A DNA stretch of 64,000 nt, taken from the NCBI GenBank assembly GCA_018389105.1, contig JACATO010000121.1, positions 1,952,001-2,016,000 on the forward strand. Reading direction: 5' to 3'. This document shows positions 49,228-61,729 of the stretch, piece by piece. The notes below the pieces were generated by a model. The model was not told where the DNA came from, ran no database searches, and saw only the letters and a program-made list of their open reading frames with translations. Position 1 is the stretch's first letter; the number at the start of each line of letters is the position of its first letter. This stretch comes from Nautilus pompilius (Eukaryota; Mollusca; Cephalopoda; Nautilida; Nautilidae). Both the position numbers and the translations under genes were made by a program.

Positions 49228-52028
49228 CAGGGGCGGATCCAGGATTTTCAGAAAGGGGAGGCGTGGCATAGTCCATACCGAGTGCCAAATTCCAAATGAC
49301 TACACCAGAAGTGAGCAAACTACGGCCTGCAGCATCATTTGAAAAAGGACAAAAAATGGGATGTTTACACCTTGTTCATTTAGATTGCAAAGCATTCTCA
49401 GATTGATGCCATCAATTCAGAAATTTGTAGGCCTACTTTTGCAGTTTTCTGATTTCATATAAAACGGGAAATTTTTATGAAGTTGGCCCAAATTTAGGAA
49501 ATACAGGAGTCAAAACAAGACTCTGGGTTTCCGCAGTTTTATGAGGAATGTGGCCAAGTGGTGATACAACAGGTGCTCATGCGGCCTCAATAGACAATGT
49601 TCTCTCACCCATGGATCACTAAACAAAGAACATACAATTCATTTCACACAACATCCAGCATCTGTAGTATCGAGTCTTCACAAGAATACTGAACTACCAT
49701 ATTTATTTTGTAATAAAATCCATATTTTTATTTCAAGGAAATGTAGTCCAGTTCAGCAAATTCATCAAACTGAATAATGTGTTCAGATCCCAGATAAAAC
49801 CAAAATATATTTGCGAAATGACAGACAAGGAATCGTCACTGATGTTATACACTGTCAAGTGTCATGTATCAATGCACCGATTTTGTAATATTTATTCCAT
49901 CATTTGGTTGTTGAAAAGCATGCACCTTGGGTACCTGCACGCATACATGTCTATAATCCACTCTTAGTCCAGGTGAATGCCCCTGTGGACGAAAAGTAGA
50001 AGCAAGGTATTGAATCACTCCTCTGTCATTGTTGAATGATAGGATAACTTGATAAACTGCAATGCGGAATTGGTGCATTCAACGCTAGCAGAGGTGGCCG
50101 GGTATGTTAGAATGATTCTTAGTATGGTAGTGATGTTATTATAGAACGTTTCAATACTTTCGTCTGATATGATTCTGAGGGTATCTGCAAGAGTTGAAGG
50201 GAGATCTTTCTTTGATCGGCCTGACCAATTGTGTCGCCTTAAGTGGAGTTCCTGATGAAAATTTCCGGGAGAGGGGAGATCATTTTGATAATAAGACAAT
50301 ACTTTGGTTTCTGTTTCCTTATCAAGTTTTGTTAGATATTTGGGGACAAGATACAGTGCTTGGATGGTGTCATGAGACTTGTCAGAGAATCGATCCTCTA
50401 GTTGAGAAGTCAGGTGGCCGACAAAAGAAATATATACAGATCTGTGAAAATATTCTTCCGGATTCTCAGCTGGGACATTATTTCTCGAAATCTGGCATCT
50501 GGTGACACAAGGTTTTGCTAAAGGTGTGTCAGCAAGTTCTGCCATTTTTGTGCATTCTGAAAATAGCTTTGAAAATACATGGGCATCCTCACGGTGAATG
50601 TTTCTCAATTCTTCAATTATGAGATCAACTTTATCAAATGCTGTTATCATGTCTATTGCTGTGCCCTGTAACTGACATGCCAAACCTTTTGAAAAGCCAA
50701 ATATGTAGTGGCAAACAACGAATGGAACTATCAATTCGGAACTGTGAATTTGGGTATAAATGCCTGTTGCTTCATTAATAGTTTTTGGGTCCCATCTGTT
50801 TTTCTTGTTCCGTTTGATGAAATCGAGGCAATCTAATAAAGGCATATATAACTGCTCAAGGTCATTGAATGCAGCGGGCTGCTCCACCCACCTTGTATTG
50901 CACAACAGTTTTACCTTTGTTTTCGCCTCATTTGGATTTTTTCCTGTTTTCTTACAAACATCTTCAACTGATCTTTCAAGAGTGTGCTGACAGTTTGGTG
51001 AATACTTGAAAAACAGCCCAAGCGTTTCCATGAGGCATATCATATGGTAAACTTCCAGCACCTTTGAAGCTTTTGAGAGGGCATGATTCAGCTGGTGTGA
51101 TGCACTGTGGAAATAGGTGGTCTTTTCATTCCCAGTTTTTTTGTGGGCGACACATTGACGGTGGAAGAGCCATTATTCTCTTCTTCATTTTGCTTAGCTG
51201 AAATTGAAGGGAATGTCTGAGAATATATTTACACACATAACTGGTGAAGCCAAATCATGAAATAATAAATATGGTACATCTATAACCTAGTTATGTGGAC
51301 ACCAGTATATGCTGCCTGTTCAGAAATTAGCCAACCAAACTTCATGCCTTGTCGTTCACTTGACATCCATCCCAGCCCCACCATCATTAGTGCATCATCC
51401 AGTAGTAAAGGGATGAGGGATGGCAGAGGGGGGCGAATCTCATGCGAATGTTAGTCTGACAAGGAGTCCATCTCCGATCGGATGTGACTGGCAATCTTCA
51501 TCTTGGATCACTCTGATCACTCAGACCAGGCACCGTGCAGCAGATTTGCACTGTCTACAGTTCATATGAGCTACCAAACATCATCACTTTTATTGAATGA
51601 TAGAGGATCAAAACCAGAAAGAAGCCAGTTCTCAAGACAGATTAGTAAAACGACACTTTCAGTGGAGAGAACGGCGATGAGAATGGCCGAGCTGGTCCCA
51701 GGAGGTTGAGCAGAGATTCGAAATGCCAGGGATTCTTTTTATGCAGGCCCAGGTGCAGATCCAGAGGTGGGGTCATGACTTGCCCCTGCTCGACCAACCA
51801 AAAAAAATGTTTGTGAAGAATTTTGTGAACTGAAAAAAGTCCACACATAAGAAATTACAGATGCACCGACATATGCAGAAACAGCTGAAAAACAACAGCA
51901 CACGGCGTTTGTTAGCTTGTTTTTTTTTTTTTTTGCTCATTATTTGTCTTGTACATTGGTATTTAGTTGATCTGAGGACGTCAGAGATCCTGACCAACCC
52001 CCTGCAAAAATTCCTGGATCAATGCCTG
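49228..52028 (-). mobile_element. hAT transposon B with a near-intact transposase
   Basis: The left terminus CAGGGGCGGATCCAGGATTT begins at 49228. A matching inverted terminus (AATTCCTGGATCAATGCCTG) ends at 52028. These are typical hAT ends. The 8-bp flanks do not match cleanly, so the target duplication is degraded or the boundary is wrong. A further hAT-like end, CAGAAGTGAGCAAACTACGG, starts at 49306, and another CAGGTGCAGATCCAGAGGTG at 51750, which suggests nested insertions. The transposase pseudogene lies between on the minus strand. Confidence 0.55.
49895..51140 (-). pseudogene. hAT-family transposase, largely open
   Basis: A 348-codon minus-strand frame (50015-51061) extends upstream without a stop to at least about 51135, including SASHQLNHALSKASKVLE, the segment that normally carries the conserved CxxH-region histidine. 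It encodes the long middle and C-terminal part of a hAT transposase of the THAP12/ZMYM-related kind. It ends with TYPATSASVECTNSAL, the dimerisation-domain hallmark, where most members have an arginine in place of the cysteine. A frameshift near 50015 separates the final segment (VHRGIHLD then a stop, DMYACRYP) at about 49990-49910. The N-terminal zinc finger and first catalytic aspartate region are not visible in frame. It is probably inactive but young. Confidence 0.8.
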
Positions 52029-52600
52029 AATCCACCCAAATTTATGATCCTCAAAGAAAAATGCCACATGTGGAATCCACAATGTATCCTTGAGCCATAA
52101 ATGTCCCTCACTGGGTTATGTGAGATAAGATTTTCATTCGAGCACGAGAGACAATCATGTACACTTAATAATAATTTACCATTTATGCAAAAAAAAACAG
52201 TATTTCTCAGAAACCGACCTTTCTTCTGTGCAAAAAGGTCAACCAAGGTTGGCCGTGGTCTTTTCATAGTTGCAGCAAACTGTAGTGTCAGTGTAGACTC
52301 ATCTAATGATGATCAATGTGAGGTGTATTAGCAGCTGATTATATATTACAATTGACCCTGTTCTGATAGTAAGTCACCTGACTGCCAGGCTGACTGATGG
52401 GTATAATGTTTCAAAGTTCAATTGTTTTGGGATTACAACAGAACGCACGCACGAAGTGGTTCTCACTCACCAGTGTCGTGTAGCAGCACTGTTTCTTCAC
52501 TTAACCTGAAATACCCCGCCATGACAATGTGTGCGGATTTCGTGACTGACCATAGTGACGTAAGGTCGCGATGACAGAGCCCAAATTCCACCCTGGTATT
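52029..52600. other. Spacer beside hAT element B
   Basis: A minus-strand 82-codon frame at 52019-52267 starts MKRPRPTLVDLFAQKK, reminiscent of the first residues of some hAT/ZMYM-type transposases. It then becomes unrecognisable. It lies outside the proposed 52028 terminus, so either the boundary is wrong or it is a separate fragment. Confidence 0.35.
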
Positions 52601-53245
52601 CAGGTCACCACAAGATTTGGGAGTGTAAATCTTAGCTGTTTCTTCAGTAGCTCAGTTTTATGAAGAAAATACAACTTTAAGTTTTTGCGTCTGTGCCTGC
52701 TTCCTTTGTCGAGTGAGTGACTTCACAATCTACCTTAGTTCAAGCTTTGCATCCATGTGGTTGATCCTACAGCTGTTCTCCAACATTCATAAATTTGTTA
52801 CTGTGATGTCTTTTGTCATGCCATTCCTTCTGTACTGATTTAGCACCTATAATATTCCCAGTTATCTCTCTCGTGCATGCAAGCAATATCTGATTAAATC
52901 TTCATTGAGAGTATTCATATGCATCCATGTAACCCATTCAACACATATCACTGAACAGAAAGTCAGAACACACCCTGCTTTCTTGTTGTGGATATCAGTA
53001 GCTTCCATTCACCAGCTGACTGAAGTGATCTGCAGTAGCCACAATGCACTTGTTTCCTACAAAGGACCAACTAGGTCATTGCCACCCAAATGCCACACTT
53101 TTAATGAAACAGGGATGAGAATAAAAAGGTTTTGGAACCATCTGTAGGCATTTTTTAGCTTCACTTTGAAACAGTTTTTGCATGTTTTGCAGAACGAGTC
53201 CATTTCTTGTTTAATGTCTGAAAATAAACAGTAAACTTTAGTCAA
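52601..53245 (-). pseudogene. Gypsy/GIN-type integrase relic
   Basis: Minus-strand frames resemble a retroviral-type integrase as found in Ty3/gypsy elements and GIN1-like genes. DIKQEMDSFCKTCKNC (about 53218-53170) holds the C-x2-C of the zinc-binding domain. NDLVGPL at the end of that frame (about 53077-53057) carries the first catalytic aspartate. A following segment in another frame near 53035-52990 corresponds to the D-x-FS region. A C-terminal piece near 52830-52750 continues the order. Frameshifts and stops inactivate it. No long terminal repeats or reverse transcriptase were seen. Confidence 0.65.
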
Positions 53246-56089
53246 AATGTGAAATGACTGTTTCTATCTGTTGCTAAGAGCAGCAGTAAGGAATACAAAA
53301 CAAAATAATGAGAATCAATATTAATCCAATGGAAAAATACACTTGTTGTTGTATTACTGGGGAAAACATCAATTTTAATAAATTATGAAAAACTTGTTAC
53401 TGCATTTAAATGTTAAATAAAGGAAATCAGGGAAAATGGATGATGTAACTAAACAAAAAAAAATATTAAGAAGGTAATGGTATTTTCCTAAAACATTTTA
53501 ATCAACTGTAAATGGTGGCACGTATTTGTAGAGTTGAACACTGTAAAGTGGAACAAGAATATTTATATACCCCATTGGTAATTCACATGCTTGCTCAAGA
53601 AGTGTTTAATAGCTATATATTTATCTAAAGACTGTTTACTTTTCTGTTTTATCTTTATCATCATTAATGCGGGTACTGAACTAAATGTTATTTGAGTAGC
53701 TATTACAAAAAAAGTTAAACATTTAGGTATCTTTAAGAAAATTAAAACTATACAGACGCAACAGTTTATTATTATTATTATAAAGGTTAGAGCTTTCTCA
53801 TTCTATGGCTTCACAATTTCAATGATTTGCTATTTTGAACTATTTGTCTTAAAATTCACTACTTCAGAGTTTCTGTCTATTAATTCCATTAAAAAATAGT
53901 ATGTAATTGTTTTCTTATTTTAGCTCATTTTACCTTTCAGCAAAAAGAAACCATACAAAAAAATTAAGCATTTGCAGTATTTTACTTGTTCTATATATGT
54001 GTGTGTGTGTGTGTGATTGTATAAGGTGAAATCAAACGTAATTTTACATATTCCACTTTGCATTTATTCTGATAATTAAAATATGTTAAAATTTTAAACT
54101 CAATAAATGGCAATATTAAATGTTCATATAATTACCTTTTCAATAGTATCACTCTGTAATTTTCTTGCCTTTTCTTTTCCAACGTGGCCACTGCTTACTG
54201 GGTTTTTGTGGCAAGCTATTAAGTCTATTCCAAGGACACTTTTTGGAAGGACTTCCCTTTTCTTGTGGAATAATGTACTACCCTTCACATCATATTGTTC
54301 TGACACTTGTCTGTGATTTGGCATCACTGCAAAGATCTCGCTTCAAATAATATACAGCATACGGATACTTCCCAATTGCAAAAGTAAAAAACTGAACAAG
54401 ATCTGCATACACTTTGTCATCTATGATTGTTGATATGATTCAAGAAGAAACGAGCCTCTCTTTATACTCAGAACTGACACTTGTCAACTGCTACCTTTTT
54501 TATCACCATGATTGATCACAGTAATCTTGTCAATCATAGCAATCAAGTATTAAAAGATTTATAATCAATTTTATCTATTTGTTTAAAAATCATTGAGTTA
54601 AAACTTTGATTTGTACTCCAGTTCTCCAGAGTGGCATTTCACATTCATAAATGCAGATGTTTCTTCAAAGAAACAAAACTCTCTTGGGGGTCCTAGAAAT
54701 CCACCTGTGAATGTAATTATTCACAATTTTCAGGTTACAGATGTTGAATTTTCATTTCAATAGGCAAAGTTCACATTACACAGATTTGTTATAGGGAAAA
54801 ATACTGCATTTAATTTGTAGCATGGGTTTTGGACTTTATTTCAATAGGAAATGGTCACAATACACAAGACAATTTTGAAAAAGAAATTATTGAGTTTACC
54901 TTGTAAACCTCCATAGCAAAGAGGACAGATAATTGGAGGTTTCAGAAACTACCTGGCTATAACTTGAAATGGTACAACTTTGTTTCATTTGAATATTCTA
55001 GTATACTGCACATTATTCATTGAAGCTATCAGTGTTTTCACCTACAAAACAAATGCAAACAATGTAGAAAAAATAAAATATTTGTTCTTGTAAAGACAAT
55101 ATCATGTAAACTGATTAATAACTAAAGTAATCACATAAGAATAAACTATAGCTAACATGATTTCAAGAGTTGCACTCTTTACTACTACTTCTGGTATTAC
55201 TGGTTTCTGCCTACTATTTTTTAAAAACTAACTTTTTGTTGTTTTATGCATTATTTGTCTTTAAAAATCATAATTCAATGGAAATGCAACATAGAACTTT
55301 AATTAAATAGCACTATAGTGGTGAAGTTCATTAACCAAATAAAACTACAACAATTAAATAATGTCGTTGTTGCATCACTTCAAAACATCCAAGTATTTCC
55401 TAGTTATTCCACCATATGGGTAATGATAATAGTGAAAAGAATTAAGGCTCAAAATTAATGGTAATGGGGAAAAAACTAAATTAAATAATAAAATCTTTTA
55501 GGACTACCCAAGTTTAGCATTTATCTTTAATCTTTTTCTCAGTATTCTTAGTATTTTGAAAGCATTAATTTATTTTTATCAACTTAATTTGCATAAGATC
55601 TTCATTTTAGCATTCCTACAAATGCTGTTTAAATTTCTGAATTTGAAATTTATTAAATAGTCCTTCATACATGCAAGTGCTTGTAGTAATGACTTGAAAC
55701 ATCTAATCTGTGCACTTACAGAAAAATATAATACACTTCTCAGAATTCCTGGTATAAATATTTTCATCTTCAAATGGTAAAAGTTTGTCTGTAATAAATT
55801 TTGGAAAGCATAATAATAGATAAACTATTATAATTTTAAATTCAGATAATTAACATGCCCACTAAATGAGTGTACAGCATAACAAAAGTTCAGCTTTAAT
55901 TAGTGATTTTCATACTGTTTTATAGTAAAAACTGGACCACCTGTTTCATCACATGAGAAATCGCAACCACTTCCATCTTAGTTGTCTCAGAAAAGTTACG
56001 AAGAGAAAGTGAATGGACAAGATTTCTAGATCCTTAGAAGGACCAAGTTGCTAAGCTAGGTGCAATGATAATAAAAACATTGGTATAGG
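53246..56089. other. AT-rich spacer
   Basis: No supported gene. It contains an ATT tract (53766-53780) and a TG tract (53998-54015). At 54110-54350 three overlapping frames on both strands are open in a less AT-rich patch, which could be a transposase remnant (perhaps piggyBac-like) but I could not confirm it. At 54951-54995 there is a possible degraded third copy of the miniature palindromic element. Confidence 0.45.
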
Positions 56090-56530
56090 AGGCTAACCAC
56101 TCAGTGTGCATGCTTCAGGGCAAACTACCCAAACTTATATTTGACTCTGAACTGAAGCTTGGCAAAAACTTCTGTACTGGTCAATTCAAGAGGGGATAAG
56201 AAATGCCTAAAGGTCAACTTAAAAAAAAACAAAAAAACTAACTAACATCCTTGTAGATGCCTGAAAGAAAGATGCTGCAGCAGAGAGCAGTGGTAAAAAG
56301 ATTATTCATGTTGGTACAGTAAAAACTGATACCAATTGCATCTCAGCAAACCAAAGAGGAGAGCCCTAAGGAAATCATGAGAAAACCAAGTGCTGAGTCA
56401 AACAGACATAAAATGTCCTGAGTATGGAGATACTTTGGTTGCCAAGATTAGATTGTATAGCCACACAAAGACTGATGACCAAAATCAGAATTGATAGAAA
56501 TGAAAATATCAAATGTCATCTTTGACAACA
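56090..56530 (+). pseudogene. LINE ORF2 C-terminal relic with zinc-finger tail
   Basis: Plus-strand frames follow the end of a common invertebrate non-LTR retrotransposon ORF2. LQGKLPKLIFDSELKLGK lies near 56115-56170, then a degraded QFKRG region, and a final segment near 56415-56480 resembling a CPxCG..IGLYSH zinc finger. This arrangement (GxLxxGKR followed by a short zinc finger) is characteristic of that ORF2 terminus. Many stops are present. It directly precedes the Tc1-like element, which may have inserted in its 3' region. Confidence 0.6.
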
Positions 56531-56608
56531 ATTGACAACCATCAAGTGAATAAAAAAGAAAATAGAATTAAACACTGTACAAAAATAAAATATATAAAAA
56601 ATATATAT

Positions 56609-57910
56609 ACAGTAAATTAAAAAAATATTCAGACCCTTGGAGTAATCAGTATTTTAATAAACCTGTTGCTAAAATATGCAACAGATATAAAGGAGAGAGA
56701 AATATTATCAACATCTCGACATGTGCTAATTATGTAACTTTTATTGTAGCATGAATAACTGCTGCCAAATGAATATTCAACCAGATTTGGAGATTTTTTA
56801 AAATTTGAATATAACTGAAATAAGATGGGTGTAAATAATTTCTAACATGCAAGAGCTAGCTATAAAAGAAGTTATCTCAGTGAGGCTTGTTTACTCAGAA
56901 AAAGTAGACCAAGAACCACACTGCAGATTCAAGAGAGCAGACAATACTTCTAAAGATCAAAAACTTTAAGAGAACAATTGCAATCAGTAAAATCTATGTA
57001 AGCAGATAACCATTATTACCATGCCATAAATAGGCAGATCCTGCAATATTTTTCAGTTTGCATAAAGTTGCATTATAGCCATTTTGAATATGACCAAAGT
57101 TAATGGCAAACTGCCAAAGATCTCAACATTTCTCGTAGATATTTTGCCAATATTATTGTGAAGTTCATGAAGGCAAATGTCTCTAAGGAGAGAAAAGCTT
57201 TCAGTAATTACCACAAACAAAAGAATGTATCATTACTTGTCTTATCTGCACTCACGAACAAGATTTTCTTTCTGCTGACATCAGCTTTGCAAGAAAAATG
57301 AGTGGTCTAATTTCTTCTTTTCATTCAAAAGGCCTAAACAGAGAACATGTCTGACAAAGAATCCAGGTTTTAGAAATTCATGTCTAAAGATAGCATCTGG
57401 GTTCAGAGAAAACCTAAATCATTCAACCGCAATGTCTCCAGCAAAGGTGTTATGGTATAGGCTACAATTTGTTGTAGTAGAAAGACAAACTGATAATTTT
57501 CAAAAAAATATTTCAGTTTTACCAGGTACATTGCCATTTTAAAGACACTACCTACCATTGTACTAAAAAAGAAATACAGTAAGATGCCCATATTCTTTAA
57601 AAAAGATGATACTACATGCTTCATCTTTCATATGACCACCGTGTAAAAAAGAAATCAAGGCATTCATCTTCTTCTCTGGTTAACACAAAGCCCTTATGCA
57701 TATCCAATCAAGCACCCGTGGGAGCGTCTGGTTTATAAATGGAGAACAACTCATCCACATCCTACCAACATGCTGGAATTGAAAGCAGTTTTCACAGAGA
57801 TATGAAAGAATCTGGATCAGACTATGATGAAAAATCTCACTGATTTAATGCTAAGCAGGGTAGACACTTTTCATGCTGCAAAAGATGGCTGGAGCAAGTA
57901 CTAACAAAGA
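56609..57910 (+). mobile_element. Tc1-like transposon relic
   Basis: The left end, ACAGTAAATT at 56609 followed by ATTCAGACCCTTGG, resembles the ends of Tc1-like elements. Inside, plus-strand frames follow a Tc1 transposase. A helix-turn-helix-like stretch lies at about 57040-57110. A segment with VQRKPKSFNRNVSSKGVMV near 57395-57450 corresponds to the VxRKP..KGGVMVW catalytic region. Near 57705-57760, HPWERLVYKWRTTHPHP covers the segment holding the last acidic catalytic residue. A C-terminal piece runs to about 57905. Stops and frameshifts are frequent. The right terminus was not located with confidence; it may be near 58.2 kb. Confidence 0.7.
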
Positions 57911-59204
57911 ATTTCACTGTATTGCTTGTCTTCATCTGCCATTTTCTGTAACAAACTAATATATTGTAATTATAACAAGTTACCAAATTATTATGGCAGA
58001 ACACTGTATTATAAAAATTGCTACACATGTTGACAAAGAACTAAGAGTTTAAACTTGCAGAATATTGATCTTTACGGTTGTGGGAAGATATGAATCAAAT
58101 AAAACCAACATTAATGAGTTAGTTAAAAACTGTCATTGTTGAAGAACAGAAGTTAATCTCTAGAATATTGTAAAAGCCTAGTCTTTGCCATACAAAAAGA
58201 TTTAAGGGTGTCATTAAGGACATGTTAAAATTTAACACTAATATGTGTGATGATATGAAAATAAATATTCTGCATTGCCATCATATGAAAGTGGTGATGT
58301 CTACAATACTGTTTTTATATTGTATTTGTTATACATGACATCATCAAGTGAAGGTAAAAACATTTCAACTATAAATTTTGTTAATAGACTAATTACTCAA
58401 AGGTGGTTGAATGCTTTTTTTTTAAATTCGTTGCAGGTAAAGGCTTCTGCTCCAAATTGCAAAACAAAAACATTTTAATCATTAGAGAGATTACAATTCA
58501 GATTGGTTCTGAAGCAATGTAAACAAACAACATGCCTAGTTTGACATTTCAGCTGCCTATCAAAGATGTGCACATCTGAATTTTGGAAGAGTTACGTGTA
58601 CGGTTTGTAAAATGACTAAAGAATGTGTTTGTGCTTTCAAATCATGAAGTCATGATGCTATAAATCTAAAGACTTATATCAACCCCAGATAACCCCACCC
58701 TATCTTGCGTTTCTCAACTGACCTGACTAGCTAGCCTGTAAAGAGGAGAAAAATAGAGTTAACTACCAGAAATTTATTTAGACACAGTTATTGCTTAAAA
58801 TTTTAACAGGTTTTTCAAATGGCTTAAAAATACACTTAGGGCAATTGAAAACTGAAAGAAAAAATAAACAAGACTTCAGAATCAAGGCAATTAAATTAAT
58901 AATGTCTTTAAAATAATATCTAAATTTCATTTTTCAAAATCCAAGTGGTAGAAAATTAAAAACTGATAATTGAGCCAAGTATCCTATTTAAACCTTCAAT
59001 ACAGCTGTGTAGCTACTAGCAGTGCTTATTAAAACCACTTCTGTTATCTAAAAAATGCAGTTAATCACCGAATTACCTCAAATACCAAACATTATTTGCT
59101 TTATTTACAAAAAAAAATAGTATTCTGATGCCTTGTATTTTTCCTAAAATTTTTAATTCTTGGGTTTATTGCCCAACCTTATTGATTTATTGATGATGTT
59201 CTTG
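57911..59204. other. AT-rich spacer
   Basis: No gene is supported. A minus-strand acceptor-like CTATTTTTCTCCTCTTTACAG at about 58760-58740 is strong but is followed by stops in two frames within 15 bases and in the third within 22. Confidence 0.45.
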
Positions 59205-59505
59205 TTGCTATGTTCCCTTTCCAGAATACTAAATGGACAAGGAGGAGTGAGGATGACATGGAAACCATGGCCAGGCCAGCATGAATGCGCCTTCAACTTT
59301 CAACAACCTACAAAAGTTCCTACTAATAAACTCATTTTTTAGATGTGGAAGGAAACTGGAGGGCCCAGCAAAAACTCGCATGTAAAGAGAAGCAAAAAGA
59401 AACTATGCCATGGCAGGTTCACCAAATCAAACTAACCACAACCAGGATGCGAGCTTTGGCCCTCATATGTACCAGTCTAGTAGTCTACCACCGGATGGAA
59501 TGTGA
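59205..59505 (-). mobile_element. tRNA-derived SINE, family 2, copy 4
   Basis: It shares the marker phrase (ATTTTTTAGATGTGGAAGGA at about 59334), the AAAGAAACTATGCCATGGCA block and the CAGTCTAGTAGTCTACCACC head with copy 1. Box A on the minus strand reads CATCCGGTGGTAG at 59497-59484 and box B is degraded. The 59160-59680 open frames run through it and are not genes. Confidence 0.75.
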
Positions 59506-61519
59506 AATGAGTTGTCAGTACAATAGACAGCTCACTGAATTAATGGTGTATCATTACTTCATCTTTACTGACCAACAAAGAACCAAAAGACAAAATTTCT
59601 CCTCCTTTGAATCTGTGCACTATTGGCACATAAGGCATTCACCAAAACTAAATGGACAAAAAACAGGGTGCAGAGATTAGCCACAGGAAATATTAAATTT
59701 GCAACACATTAAATATGAAAGATAAAAACACCATACAGAGACAATATTTTAGCTATTTATATTAGTCATTAAAGTAAAGATGCTTTGGCCAGTACACAAG
59801 TGATGAAATGGTTAAAGCTAAAAAATAAAACAATTACAAAACTGTATATTGTTTTCTTTTAAATATTGTAAATCTTTCCATTTGATAAACAAAAACCTTT
59901 TGTTTCTTGGAGGTATACTCATTAAAGATAAGCATTACTTTCATTGTAAAGCAAGAACAAATTAGACTGTTTTCAAATAGTAAGTTTAAAAGTTGTAGGC
60001 TTCAAACAGTTTTGTTGTTTTTTTATTTGTTAATAAAATAGTCCCTGTTTATGTCAAACAGAAAGACTAGTGAGACAATACATTATTAAGCTACATAATA
60101 CAAGTAAATTTTTAAAAAATCTCTGCATATCATAAAGAAAATTTAAGTTAGTTAGTTTTTAGTTCTTCAAAATATTACTCTGGCAACAATTTTTGGAAAC
60201 ATTACAATAGCCAGCAATAATAATAGTAAATAGTAATAAAAAAGATTCAGAAAGCAAATTTCTAATCTCACAAGGTAATTTTCATCTTTTTTTTTAAATA
60301 TATTTTAACAAAATTCAAGAAAGTATTGCACATCTAAAGCAGTAAGAATCATTCTAATGGAATACTGATGTCTCACAATTTTGTATCACTATTGTGTATT
60401 GTCTTACTGAAATGTTAAAATTACATTCCTCTCTTTTGAACTTCAAGCAGAACCATTAGTGATGTCAGAATTCTATAACATAAAAACTATGCTGAAAATC
60501 AAACACAAAGCAAGCACTGCACACAACTACAATGTGATATTCTTGACAAGAGAGATGAAAAGTATTGGGAGTTTAAATTTAGCGATATTCCCTTAAAATT
60601 AATGGCATAGATGATAAGTTATTACATAAGATATTCTCATTTATGGATTGAAAGTTTATTTACAGACTTCCGTGTGTGCTCCTTCAAATATTTCGCACTA
60701 AACACGCTGATGCTTTTTTTCAATAACTATTAAATATATATATATTTAAATTTTACATCCAATATCAGAACTGGTTGCCGAAATGGCTTCTGTTTATTTT
60801 ACATATTCTGAAAATATAAATCCAAAGTGGTGTTTATAATTTTATTTTCACATCATCTGATTCCCAAAAAAAAGGAGGGATGCTCTATTATAGAAGGTAA
60901 TTAGCAGATGTCGATTAATGCATTAACAGAAACTTTCATTTTTAGTTTCACTCACTCATTGACAAGTAAAAATTTTAGCATTTTCATATTCCTGTTACAA
61001 TTTAATGGAATCTTGCAGATTTACTAATTGTGTTCAACAGTATTTTAAAAAATGTACTTATTGTTTATTAGGCAGAGTTTGTTTTTTTTTTCCTTTTTGG
61101 CACATCTCATTTCTGTCTATATATATTTTTTTTATTTTTATTACACAAACAAACTTGTTAAACAATACTTTCTAAAAAAAAAATCAAAACCATAACTAGA
61201 CAGAAAAACTGTACATTTAAATGTGTAGTACATAAAAATAATACTGAGTAACAGGTAAAAGATAAGGCTTAATGCAATGGCAAGCTGGTTTTGGGATATT
61301 TTAACAACTAATACAGCTGGCAGGATGCTAGAAATGATTAATTGGACCATGAAATATAAAACCTAAGAAACATTTGTACTGCTCTACAAGACCTTCGTTA
61401 TATTAACTACATCCTTAATACCTTTGATATATCATGTTGTGCAGGTGTAAAGTTCTATTTTTCTTTTTTTAAACAGAGATATTTTTTCCCATATTTTTAG
61501 AAGGATGCGAAGATACAAG
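59506..61519. other. AT-rich spacer
   Basis: No gene or classifiable repeat was seen beyond short A/T runs. Confidence 0.5.
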
Positions 61520-61544
61520 CTATTCTGCATCAATTCCCCGCCAC
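61520..61544 (-). CDS. Weak candidate terminal exon
   Basis: On the minus strand a pyrimidine-rich acceptor (TTTCTCCATTTTTTAG) precedes GTGGCGGGG, a GC-rich island in AT-rich DNA. With two carried bases it would encode WRGIDAE and stop at 61522-61520. A possible 41-bp exon at 62639-62679 on the same strand would supply the right phase. Too short to be sure. Confidence 0.15.
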
Positions 61545-61729
61545 CTAAAAAATGGAGAAAAAAAAAAAAAACTTTATTTTTTAAAGTAATACTGTAACAA
61601 AATTTAAATCAAAAGTGTATTGATAAAATCAGACTATAAGTTAGGGAAAGTTATTTATAAGTAACTTAGCAGTAAGATCCTTTTTTTCTCCTGCTCTTTA
61701 TTTTCATTCAGCAGTTACGGGAGGCTTAT

